Origin: Acholoe squamosa
Taxonomy: Eukaryota > Annelida > Polychaeta > Phyllodocida > Polynoidae
Direction: 5' to 3'
NCBI GenBank assembly: GCA_949317995.1
Contig: OX439046.1
Span: 36,802,002-36,866,001 of the forward strand
DNA: 64,000 nucleotides
In this document: positions 20,450-29,540 of the stretch, in pieces
How the letters are laid out: the number at the start of each line of letters is the position of its first letter
Numbering within the stretch: position 1 is the stretch's first letter
Position numbers and translations under genes: made by a program
Notes under the pieces: generated by a model
Database searches by the model: none
What the model was told of the DNA's origin: nothing
Seen by the model: only the letters and a program-made list of their open reading frames with translations

Positions 20450-21142
20450 TGCCCTGAGGGCATGCAGCGCCGCCCCTGTAGTGACACGTGCATTTTCGGG
20501 ACTGTCGCGTGGGCAGGTGCGCAGGGTTTGTTGACCATGCCCTGAGGGCACATTGCTGGCCTTCTAAAAAACAACAATTGACCAATTCTTGTGTATGCCC
20601 TGAGGGCAGCATCTATTGGCCCTGAGGGCATATGCCTGTCCTCTTGCACTTCTTGGATTAAACAAAATAACATACACATGCCCTCAGGGCAACACTAGGG
20701 TTATCTATGCCCTTAGGGCATATTCTTTGCTTCTTAAAAGAATGCCCTCAGGGCATATACTACACTATGACAAACTGTAGCTGGGCCTACCAGCAGGGCC
20801 TCACCCTTATGCTCTTTAGGGCACTGATACCCTAAGGGCATATTCTAAACTTGTAGGCCTACTGTATCAGTTAGGGATTACTATACCTTGCTGATGTCCT
20901 CAGGGCATATCATCGATGCCCTGGGGACATGCCACCAGGGCATCGATGGGCAGGTCACCATGTCGATTTTAAGAAAGTGTTCATGTCACTATGTCAATTT
21001 TAAGAAATTGTTCATGTCCCATGTCACTAAGCCTAAAATAGTACATGTCGCCATGTCGATTTTAGTGGTCCACACCCATAAAACGCACCTATCTCCGGGA
21101 ATGTATGCGTCCCATGCAGGGCGGTGTTCTGCCCCGAGGGCA
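20450..21142. promoter_or_regulatory. Cluster of about 12 AP-2-like palindromes
   Basis: TGCCCTGAGGGCA or close variants occur at 20450, 20538, 20596, 20618, 20679, 20708, 20743, 20828, 20895, 20917, 20930 and 21130 (13 bp each). Five or more are perfect TGCCCT(G/C)AGGGCA; others have TTA, CTAA or CCGA centres. The consensus GCC(N)3-4GGC and this exact palindrome are the known high-affinity TFAP2 site. The spacing is irregular (13 to 188 bp) and the DNA between sites does not repeat, so it is not a simple tandem array. It may be a homotypic enhancer cluster or the debris of an element carrying the site. Function is inferred. Confidence 0.5.
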
Positions 21143-21720
21143 TAGACCGACGTAGCAAGTTGCGTCCTGCAAAGATTTCCCAGGGGTGAGGGCAGGCCCC
21201 ACACCCTCTTGGACAACAATATCTAAAATACTATATGTAGATTCACATCTGAGGCTAGTTGAATCCCTGAACACACACTAGAGAGTTTGACATCTATATT
21301 TGATTTCTTTTAGGGACCAGCCCTCAAAACCTCACAAAGGACAAAGCATTACCACATAAGATTTGCATCCCCTTTATGGAAAACCTGCTCACTCCAGGTT
21401 TACACCAAAATGCTTTAACATTCGGAGTTTAATATTTTCATTTCTGAATTTTTTTAGGGGACATGCCCCAAAGCCTCCCTCAAACACCATTGTGCAATCA
21501 AAATTTAATAAGATTTTCATTCCCTGTTATCATAATCATGGATTTACTGCTGATGGTACACCAAAATGCTTTACTGAATTGGGGTCTAGAAATGCATCAG
21601 AATGACCATTTGATGTCTAGATTTCAAAATTTTCTTGCATGCCCCTTGCAGCACTGCGCTTGCCCCCAGGCCCCAGGGCACTCAAAACTGGGAAGATCCG
21701 AAACTAGTCAGCGGTGACGA
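21143..21720. other. Intergenic, with a loose internal duplication
   Basis: 21320-21480 and 21480-21700 share CACCAAAATGCTTTA and GGGGACATGCCCCAAAGCCTC-like words, suggesting an old diverged tandem repeat of about 110-160 bp. No gene. Confidence 0.35.
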
Positions 21721-21725
21721 CTTTA

Positions 21726-21935
21726 GGTCCTCAGGTTGACAATACCTAAAACAACTACCTTATGTGGTCAAAATGACGCCTTTAGGTCATCAACCTGATG
21801 ACCTGAGTCGTCAGTATTACGACTCTTTATTGTCAGTATTGTCATACTTACAAGTTAGGTTGTCAGGTTGAAGACCTAAAGTCATCATTTTGATCACCTA
21901 AGGAAGTTATTTTAGGTATTGTCAACCTGAGGACC
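21726..21935. mobile_element. TA-flanked foldback MITE, 210 bp
   Basis: A near-complete hairpin: GGTCCTCAGGTTGACAATAC at the left returns inverted at the right end, and the match runs about 75 bp inward. TA lies on both sides (21724-21725 and 21936-21937). It fits a Tc1/mariner-type MITE. Confidence 0.8.
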
Positions 21936-21937
21936 TA

Positions 21938-22435
21938 ATCTCTGTAAAAAATAATCCTCATCATGAAGTCCTCATCCTAAATTAGCCTAGGAACCATTGT
22001 TAATCAAGTTCATACATTAAGATGGTTGTCTCGTGGAATTATTTCTGATTACATATCAAATCCATCCATGCAGTAAATGGCTGCAGATGTGACAATAATG
22101 GCATCCTTTGAGACAATCAGCAGGGTCAGCAAATGAACATGGAACATTGTGTCAAACATTGGGCCAAATGCTTCAAGAGTTAAATAGTATTACCCCCCAC
22201 GGAAAACTGTATACTATAGTGGTACTGACTGTCCTCATCCATGTTTTAACACTCAAACGAGTAAGACTCCCAATAATATAACATAATTAAATGGATATGA
22301 ATTAGAGGTAGCTGGTAACAAAATGTTGGACAGAATCATAGTTAGAGTTATTACTGAAAACTAAATAGTTCAAATTCATGACATGTCGCAAAAAAAAATT
22401 GTGCTTTGTCCTAAAATTTGCATCAGATTGGCAAA
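21938..22435. other. Intergenic, nothing recognised
   Basis: Unique AT-rich sequence without convincing ORFs or repeats. Confidence 0.45.
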
Positions 22436-22449
22436 TACTCCCCAAACAG

Positions 22450-22614
22450 AAATTACCCCACCCCTTGGGAATGGGTTGAAAAAAATGACCCCCCCCCCTC
22501 TAAGAATAGGTTGAAAAAAAATGACCCTCCTCTCTGAATACCTCCAAAAAAAATGACCCCCCCATTCATTTGGTTATCCCCCCCTGCCATAAACAATGAA
22601 GGCTCCCTTAGTAG
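22450..22614. mobile_element. Truncated G-rich MITE (GGGAG family)
   Basis: Poly-C with TTGAAAAAAATGACC blocks, ending CAATGAAGGCTCCC followed by TTA. The end resembles that of MITEs A and B and of 60820-60996. The left terminus is missing or unrecognisable. Confidence 0.6.
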
Positions 22615-22927
22615 AACCACTTGGGGTTGCAATGATATTAACAATAGCCGGGTGGATGCTACATGTGTCTTTAGCAGCTATGATTATTTTGCACAAAGGT
22701 CTCGTAGCCTACTTACCATCATGTCACCTGAAATGTTATGATCAAACCACCAAACGTACCTCCAATGATAAACAGCCTTCCGGACAATCCCTCATAAATC
22801 CTTTATACCTGAAACGAAAAGGTAGTTTTCAGTGAGTAGAATTTGTTATAATGTAACTATCTTGACAATATTGTACAGTCCATGTATAGACAAACAGGAC
22901 GTGGTATACTGTGATGACATCTTCTTT

Positions 22928-23105
22928 AAGGTCGAATCCCACTTAGAGATCAACACCTCAAAAGATTCTGCAATTTGGGAACTCTTGTAGATTGTGAGCC
23001 TTGAATTTACTGCACATTGCAAGGGTTCTAACAAAGCAGCGCACATTCAAAATCCCACAGTTGCAATAAAAATGACCTCTCAGCCTTGCAATGTAGGTTT
23101 TATGA
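22928..23105 (-). repeat. Dispersed repeat (GTGGGATTCGACCT family), copy 3
   Basis: GGTCGAATCCCACTTAGAGATC and CTCTTGTAGATTGTGAG are inverse, diverged matches to 12870-12930 and 16270-16545. 23730-23860 (ATTGCATCGTGGGATTCACA) may be another worn piece. Confidence 0.5.
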
Positions 23106-23312
23106 GGAATGGATTAAAGCTGTTTTAAATTGCAATGCCTCTCTCATTGATAAATAACAAGCTATTGTGGGCAAGCAGAGTGTAGGATGAGACTGAGATT
23201 GAACTCTGGAGTGCACTTCAAAGGGGTAGCTATAGATATCATTTTTTAATGCCCTGCATAGTATGAGCTCAGAACTGGCGAAATTGCAACATAATAGAAA
23301 AAGATTAAGGGT

Positions 23313-23508
23313 CACTTCCATTGCCGTCACCCTATTCCGTCAGTCATGATTCCATGACAATTTTGGACGGAATAGTGACGGATATACCACAGAATGGTGA
23401 CAAAATTGTATTCCGTCACCATCCTGTCACAATTCCATCGCCATTATGTCCAAAATTGCCATGGAATCTAGACTGACGGAATAGGGTGGCGGCAGTGGAA
23501 GTAGGGCT
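23313..23508. mobile_element. Foldback MITE, about 195 bp
   Basis: ACTTCCATTGCCGTCACCCT at the left matches the inverse of the right end (AGGGTGGCGGCAGTGGAAGT). ATTCCGTCA boxes repeat in both orientations throughout. The duplication is not certain (AGGGTC left, AGGGCT right). Confidence 0.75.
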
Positions 23509-23509
23509 T

Positions 23510-24490
23510 TAGATCACATTGTGGGACAACAGGGGGCCTTAATTGCAAGGTATCCCTTGCAAATGCTGACACAAGTTAAGATTTTTATATTTAGATACTT
23601 TCCCTTGCTTAGGTGAAACGTTTCTGCAATTTTCAGGATCCTCTTGCAATTTACAAGAATTGGACAAAGTCCTGGACAAATAGGTATATGTGTTCATCTT
23701 AATTTGCAACCTAAGTCCCACCATGCAGGTGTACATAGGTCTCAACCAGCCCCTAGCCATTATAGGTCTTGCAATATGAGGAGAGGGCCCCATATTGCAA
23801 CATGTTACTAAATTGCAGAAACATTTTAGCCAAAATTGCATCGTGGGATTCACAAGTAGCTACCAGTAAAATAGATAGGAAGTTTCCCAAGGAAAATGCT
23901 ACTTCCAGTCTTATAGGACGTCCAGTACTGTAAGAGTGCCTGTATATAGGCCTACACGATTGGACTGCACCACGAACAAATAACAATGAGTGAAGCTAAC
24001 AGCAAATAGACATGTATGCGAATGGCAAATTTTCGAATGAGAAAATATTTGCGGTGAGAAGTAACTGCACATTGAAAATTTACGAAGAAAGGACAGTAAA
24101 ATGGGAAAAAAACTTCATGATATAAGAATAGGATGCGGAAGAAAGCTGCCGCAATAATTAAGTAGCGACATTCATGGGAAACCAGAGTAAAATGAAAAGT
24201 AAGACATGAAGAGCAAAAGGATGAACAAGCAAAAAAATATCAGGTATTCACATCGAGTTGAAGAAAAACAGCAAAAGTGGCGGATTGGGACGTTTTTTGG
24301 GTTTGTATTTTTTTGCTCATTTTGGACCCAAAATGTTAATCCTGAATAGAGGAGCTGACCTTAACAACCGCCCCGCCCCTTAATTCTCCATATCGAGAAT
24401 CCGCCACTGCACTGAAAATATAGGCCTCTTCGAAGGTGATCTGTATTGATGACTTAAGGTCCTCTTTACATGTTTGATGATTGTTTTTCT
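23510..24490. other. Intergenic, nothing recognised
   Basis: AT-rich sequence, A-rich on the plus strand at 24000-24260. No gene. Confidence 0.45.
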
Positions 24491-24499
24491 GCCACCGGG

Positions 24500-24925
24500 A
24501 GTAGTATATACATGCAAACTGAGCGCAATGGATTAGCTACTAACTAGGTCATGACCTACTGGTAGACCGGAAGTGACCTAGTTTCAGCCAATCAGAGGGC
24601 TGGATTTGACAGGAAGTGACGTCATAAGGTCATGACCTAGTTTTTTCGACCAATCAGAGAGCTGGATTCCATTTGACCTAGTGACCTGACCTAGTTGCAT
24701 AAATTAAAAGAATTGTGCAATACCTAGAGCTGACCTACTTGCAAACCAGAAGTGACCTACTAACCTACTTGCAAAAACGTATGACCTACGTATGAGGGTG
24801 CATTGCGCAATGCTTGTAAGAATTTACACAATGTTCTGATGCAATACTTTTATGGATTTACGCAATAATTATGACTCATTTTGTTATGTCTCTTCATTTC
24901 ATGCATTAAAATAAAACACAACTCA
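24500..24925 (+). repeat. Polinton left terminal inverted repeat
   Basis: High identity to the inverse of the right end for about 330 bp (about 24500-24830), then a weaker match to near 24925. It is rich in TGACCTA/TAGGTCA words, about a dozen of them, in both orientations, including GGTCATGACC palindromes. Confidence 0.95.
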
Positions 24926-24954
24926 TTTATTTCACATAACAGATTATATTTTTA

Positions 24955-25200
24955 TTAGACACAATATTTACAGATGAAGACAGATTTTCCATTTCCGGGG
25001 CGTGCACATATACTACAGAAACATTTGTTGTGTGTGAATTTACTTGCTTGATACCAGCTTTGACCAGTGAGACTAGTTTTCCATGTGTTGTGGAAACAAT
25101 AACTGTTAAGTTTGGCTATGTTAGATATAGCATGCTCGAACAAAGCCTGGGCCAGGAAGTAAGTTTTTGGGTCCAGGTAAAAGACCAGATAAAAAACCAT
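24955..25200 (-). CDS. Small Polinton ORF with a zinc-ribbon-like tail
   Basis: The 81-codon frame overlaps the 3' end of the next ORF upstream in a different frame. Its end has two CxxC pairs (CFCSIC...CKYC), a possible zinc ribbon. It has no recognised homologue among core Polinton genes. It lies just inside the left terminal repeat and may belong with the 232-codon ORF at 25121. Function unknown. Confidence 0.35.
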   Translation of the reverse strand: MVFYLVFYLDPKTYFLAQALFEHAISNIAKLNSYCFHNTWKTSLTGQSWYQASKFTHNKCFCSICARPGNGKSVFICKYCV

Positions 25201-25819
25201 CCTTAAAGTTTACCTCGAAGGAGAAATGATTTTTCACTCCAGGTATACTTAAGGCATGAAGTTTCAGTGAGACCTGCAGACATGTGAAACAAATAGTTTT
25301 AGCAATAGCAGATACTTCCAGTTTACAATTACACTGACAAAACACTCCTACTATGGGATTACATTCTAACTCTTGGAGAGTAAGAGCAAACTTTCTTACA
25401 CTTCCTAAAGTGTACCTTGTGTAGTGTCTTGGGCAGCCAGGTTCAGTGTGCAATTGATATACTCCTATACACCAATCATGCATTATGAAGTTAACTTTTT
25501 TCACTCGACAATAGTACATGCAGTTTCTGTAGGCATCCCAAAAAGCTGAAGAGAAATATTTGTACATTTTAACACTAGTTATACAGTGGTCAACAGTGTC
25601 TGGTTCAGCTCCTCTAAAATAACCAATGTTTTCTGCAGGTATTATTTCCCAAAAGAAATTCTCTGAACATCCACATGCTACAGAACTTATATCATTGTCA
25701 GGTGTTATAGAAGAAGCTTGATTATATGAAGCAACACTTTGTAAAACTGGACGCATGTAATAGTCATAAGGTGGAGTTTCTGTGGTTTGCTCCACAAGCA
25801 TAGCTTCTAAACTTTCCAT
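25121..25819 (-). CDS. Polinton accessory protein, cysteine-rich, unknown
   Basis: This 232-codon frame has about fifteen cysteines, including GVFCQCNCKLE and ICFTCLQVSL, and an aromatic-rich middle (YKYFSSAFWDAYRNCMYYCR). I see no signal peptide or membrane segment. It is the outermost left-arm gene, read toward the end of the element, with the 81-bp palindromic repeats lying upstream of its start. I do not recognise a family. Cysteine spacing suggests metal binding or disulfides; that is a guess. Confidence 0.6.
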   Translation of the reverse strand: MESLEAMLVEQTTETPPYDYYMRPVLQSVASYNQASSITPDNDISSVACGCSENFFWEIIPAENIGYFRGAEPDTVDHCITSVKMYKYFSSAFWDAYRNCMYYCRVKKVNFIMHDWCIGVYQLHTEPGCPRHYTRYTLGSVRKFALTLQELECNPIVGVFCQCNCKLEVSAIAKTICFTCLQVSLKLHALSIPGVKNHFSFEVNFKDGFLSGLLPGPKNLLPGPGFVRACYI

Positions 25820-26084
25820 GTTAAAATGGTTGCTTAAATCTAACCAGATACTAATAATCTGGTGAACGTGACGCTATGAGTCAAGAAATCTGGTACCACT
25901 TTTTTTTCTGTTCCAACTTAATTTCTTCAGCGCCGGATTTTTTATTTTTGTCGTGAACATGTACAGCGTTCACTTTTGTGAAAAGTTTTTTTTATTTTTT
26001 GGGTGATACAGTTCACTTTTCTTACTTTTTTGTCAGTTTTTTTTCATGATACAGTACACATTTTTTACCTTTGTTTTTTATTTG

Positions 26085-26575
26085 AAAAATGTTCATTTGA
26101 ACAAAAAATATTTTCCAGTTTAACACTGTTTTCTATGGAAAAAAATGTTCATTTGAACAAATGTTCGTTTGAACAATTGTTCAAATGAACATTTTCCATT
26201 TTAACACTGTTTTCTATGGAAAAAAATGTTTATTTGAACAAATGTTCGTTTGAACAATTGTTCAAATGAACATTTTCCATTTTAACACTGTTTTCTATGG
26301 CAAAAAATGTTCATTTGAACAAATGTTCGTTTGAACAATTGTTCAAATGAACATTTTCCATTTTAACACTGTTTTCTATGGGGAAAAATGTTCATTTGAA
26401 CAAATGTTCGTTTGAACAATTGTTCAAATGAACATTTTTCAGTTTAACACTGTTTTCTATGGGGAAAAATGTTCATTTAAACAAATGTTCGTTTGAACAA
26501 TTGTTTAAATGAACATTTTTCATTTTAACACTGTTTTCTATGAAGGAAATTTGTTCATTTGAACAATTTGTTTAA
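26085..26575. repeat. 81-bp palindromic tandem repeats in the Polinton
   Basis: TTCTATGG starts at 26131, 26212, 26293 and 26374, and TTCTAT at 26455 and 26536, exactly 81 bp apart each time. Each unit contains TGTTCATTTGAACAA and, 15 bases later, its exact inverse TTGTTCAAATGAACA, plus a smaller GTTCGTTTGAAC palindrome in the loop. The array lies between polB and the outermost left ORF, so it could act as promoter, terminator, replication or packaging DNA. This is a true tandem array with no unique spacers, so it is not a CRISPR. Confidence 0.95.
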
Positions 26576-26635
26576 AATTTTTTCTTTCAACGAAATGTAC
26601 AACTGGAAGTGAAACTAGAAAAAGAAACCATTTTT

Positions 26636-29359
26636 TTATATAGAAAGGGGTAGGGTGCTTACACCGTCTTCACATACTTGTCTCTTTATGTACTGATAGG
26701 TTAGACCTTGTTTTCTTTGAGAGTAAGTCGTAACGCTGTGGTTAACTACTTTAAATCCTTTGTTGACTACCGTGACAACATTTTCACTGTCCAGTACTTC
26801 TTTGTACTTGTCAGTGGTCAGGGGGTTTTGTTTTTGAATTACACCTTTGCAACTCATTTTAACGGGCACATTTACTCCTGTGCCTATGTAACATTTGGAG
26901 TTCAAGGCAGTCATTTCATCACCTTCCCACTCCACTTTGAATAACCCGGGGGTTCTCTTGTCAAACGCCAGACGGCTCTTACAGCATGGTTGAGGCAGCC
27001 ACAGCTCACCCAAAACTTTGGTCTGAACATAGGTCTCTCTGTGGTGACTGTTGTCACATGATTCAGAGGGCAACCATTTGTGACGTTCTCTGAAGAAAGC
27101 TTCACGTTTTTCAGGAATAATTACGTCTTCTATGTTCTCTGCACTTAATGCAAAGTAAAAACTGTCAGTGTCCATTTCACACATTTCAAAATCTTTCTCG
27201 TCTATGTATTCAAGGAGAAAGTCGTAATAGAAAGCCAACATTTTAAGTTTGGCATATTGGTATACCATGAACCCTATTTGAACTGGGAGGTCGTAGGTGA
27301 TGGAGGTGGGCAAACAGGACAGTTCTACCGTGTTGTCACTTATGTCTTGCACATCTTGCACTGACCAGTGCATGGCCAAACGTCTTGCCTTAGAGGGGTG
27401 AAGATACTTTGTTTGAACAAAGTTTTGTTTGTTGCATATGGTTTTTCCGTATGAACCATTTCCCAAAAGTTTGTACAGATCTGACAGAATCTTACAGTCT
27501 ATGTTTTCATCTCCCTTCCTCCTAGCTTTGGTCACTTCATCCATGAAGGGTAAAAAAGTCTGTTCTGGTGTGTATTCTACGAGAAGGTGTACTGTCGTAA
27601 CTACCAAACCTTTCTCCAGGTACCACTTCAAGAGAGGAGTTCCCAACAAAATTCCCTCTGCGTGGTAGCTGCCTATAAGTTGGCGTTGCGGTTGTTTCAG
27701 CTTACCTGCTGCTTCCAGGTAACGTTTCATATGTTCACCTACGTCTTTTTTTCCTACTAAACAGTTTTTGAAAATAGGTGTCATTTCACTGAATTTTTCT
27801 TTCAAAGATTCAGGTGTTTCTATGTCTACCTGGATAAGTCCAAAAGTTGTTCCTTTAGAAACCCCTCTCAGTATTTCATCCTGACTTTTTCTGCCTTGGC
27901 ACAATGGTCTTTTAATTTCCCATTCACTTTTTGTTTCTCTGCACGAGTTTTCAGTTTTTTCTTTCAGCCACATACACTCATACTTTTCCTCTACTTGGTA
28001 ACCTAACGACTGAAGATATAGGGTAGTCAAAATGGTATTTTGGTTTTTTTCTTCTAACCATGCCTTTCCATTGGGGTCTCTCAAAACTGATTTAGTGAGG
28101 TGACATATGTGACCATGCCAGTAGCACCCGTGAAACTGGTATACTTTTTTTGAAGCTGGATCATAGCCGTCCACTTTTATTTTCCTTGAACCCAATACTA
28201 CTTCCCCGTAGTTGTATTGGTGTAATATCTTCACTTTGTCTGTCACAGATTTGTATCGCAACCATTCTGTGGCTGAGTAGCTAATTTGTTGACTGCAGAC
28301 AGCTTGAAAATCGTTTTCTTTCCTGCGCACCACATAATAACCTGTGCAGTGTTCTTCACCCATGCACTTGAGGTACAAGCTGTTAGCATCTACCCCTACT
28401 ATGTGTCTGCATACTTTGCTTTGTGACCCGTATTTTTTTTGTCTTATTCTTGTTTCTCCACTTTTGTGATGTCTGTGAAAAATAATAGAGGGACCCCCTA
28501 CTAAGTTGCGTCTGAGCAAGGAGTGAACATCCTTTTCTTTCTCACCAAAAAGAATGTAAGGAGTGGCATTAGGTGCAGTGTTGTTGAAAAGAAACTTCAA
28601 GGTTAAACCTGGCAAAGTTAAACCGTCTTTGAACATGTCTACCCCACGATCTATAAAAAATTTTGTGTGCTCGTTTATGGCTAAAACAAAGGGTTTAACG
28701 TCCAGGTTGTTGTAATATATCAAGTAGTCCTTCATAGTTTTCATTTTGTTTTCTGTCCAGACCTTTTTACATTGAAGATAATCTTCTTTGCTTATTCCAC
28801 CACCCGACAAAGAACTGTAGAAGCAGTGGCGTGGAGGAAGAGCTTTGTTGTTCAGTTTTCTTATGTTGTCCATCCACTCGTAGGGAAAAAAACCTTTTTC
28901 AGCTTTCCCTTTCAGAAAGGCTTTCAGGTAGTTTGCGTAGGAATAACCTGGTGCCAAATAGTTGAACATGTCAAGGAAAAGAAGATGGTCTGTGTACACT
29001 GCTATGTACTTGTTGCATTTTTTTATGGTTTTCATTTCTGTCTTGTCTGTGTCTATAAAAAAAGAATGAAATTCCTTTTTTATCAAATTAATGTCATACT
29101 TTCCAGAGTTGAAACCTAGAACAGGGACTCTTTCTATGTAGGTAAGAAGTTTTTCCTTCACTTCAAGAACATGGGAGATTTTTTTTTTTTGATTTTTTTT
29201 GTTCTTTGCTGGAAAAACTTTGCTAGCTTTATGTTCTAGTTCCTTTTGTTTTTCTTCTAGAGAGTCTAGTTCGTCTAAAACATCTCTAAAATTCTCTTTC
29301 ACCTGTTCTCCTATCAACTGCCCCAAGTTGTTTATGTGTTCCAACACATTTTTAACCAA
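26636..29359 (-). CDS. Polinton DNA polymerase B, exonuclease and polymerase part
   Basis: Family B, protein-primed DNA polymerase that copies the element. In this 907-codon frame: exonuclease motif GFNSGKYDINL (about 82-92), ExoIII-like YYNNLDV (215-221), polymerase motif A DANSLYLK (324-331), a Vsr-like insert DGYDPASK...GCYWHGHIC (397-419), motif B KLLGNGSYGKT (630-640) and motif C MDTDSFYF (729-736). Order and spacing match Polinton polymerases. Its N-terminal part lies in the separate ORF at 29541-30821. The gene is open in two pieces here (about one break), so this copy is probably inactive. Nearest features are the 81-bp repeats downstream. Confidence 0.95.
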   Translation of the reverse strand: MVKNVLEHINNLGQLIGEQVKENFRDVLDELDSLEEKQKELEHKASKVFPAKNKKNQKKKISHVLEVKEKLLTYIERVPVLGFNSGKYDINLIKKEFHSFFIDTDKTEMKTIKKCNKYIAVYTDHLLFLDMFNYLAPGYSYANYLKAFLKGKAEKGFFPYEWMDNIRKLNNKALPPRHCFYSSLSGGGISKEDYLQCKKVWTENKMKTMKDYLIYYNNLDVKPFVLAINEHTKFFIDRGVDMFKDGLTLPGLTLKFLFNNTAPNATPYILFGEKEKDVHSLLRRNLVGGPSIIFHRHHKSGETRIRQKKYGSQSKVCRHIVGVDANSLYLKCMGEEHCTGYYVVRRKENDFQAVCSQQISYSATEWLRYKSVTDKVKILHQYNYGEVVLGSRKIKVDGYDPASKKVYQFHGCYWHGHICHLTKSVLRDPNGKAWLEEKNQNTILTTLYLQSLGYQVEEKYECMWLKEKTENSCRETKSEWEIKRPLCQGRKSQDEILRGVSKGTTFGLIQVDIETPESLKEKFSEMTPIFKNCLVGKKDVGEHMKRYLEAAGKLKQPQRQLIGSYHAEGILLGTPLLKWYLEKGLVVTTVHLLVEYTPEQTFLPFMDEVTKARRKGDENIDCKILSDLYKLLGNGSYGKTICNKQNFVQTKYLHPSKARRLAMHWSVQDVQDISDNTVELSCLPTSITYDLPVQIGFMVYQYAKLKMLAFYYDFLLEYIDEKDFEMCEMDTDSFYFALSAENIEDVIIPEKREAFFRERHKWLPSESCDNSHHRETYVQTKVLGELWLPQPCCKSRLAFDKRTPGLFKVEWEGDEMTALNSKCYIGTGVNVPVKMSCKGVIQKQNPLTTDKYKEVLDSENVVTVVNKGFKVVNHSVTTYSQRKQGLTYQYIKRQVCEDGVSTLPLSI

Positions 29360-29540
29360 AGGATCGTCGTCCCTGTTGGAATTTCTGACAACACACTGGT
29401 TCTGTATGCCCAGGAAAATCAGAAGCTACACTGGCAGAAAGGGGTATGTGAGTTTTTTCTATCACAGTGTTAGCATTTTCTGGGGACGAATTTTCAGGTT
29501 GGACGAAATAGCTTTCAAAGTCAAAAACAATTTTATAGGG

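Noticed and set aside
26085-26575. CRISPR-like array
   Set aside because: The 81-bp units are contiguous with no unique spacers, and the setting is a eukaryotic Polinton.
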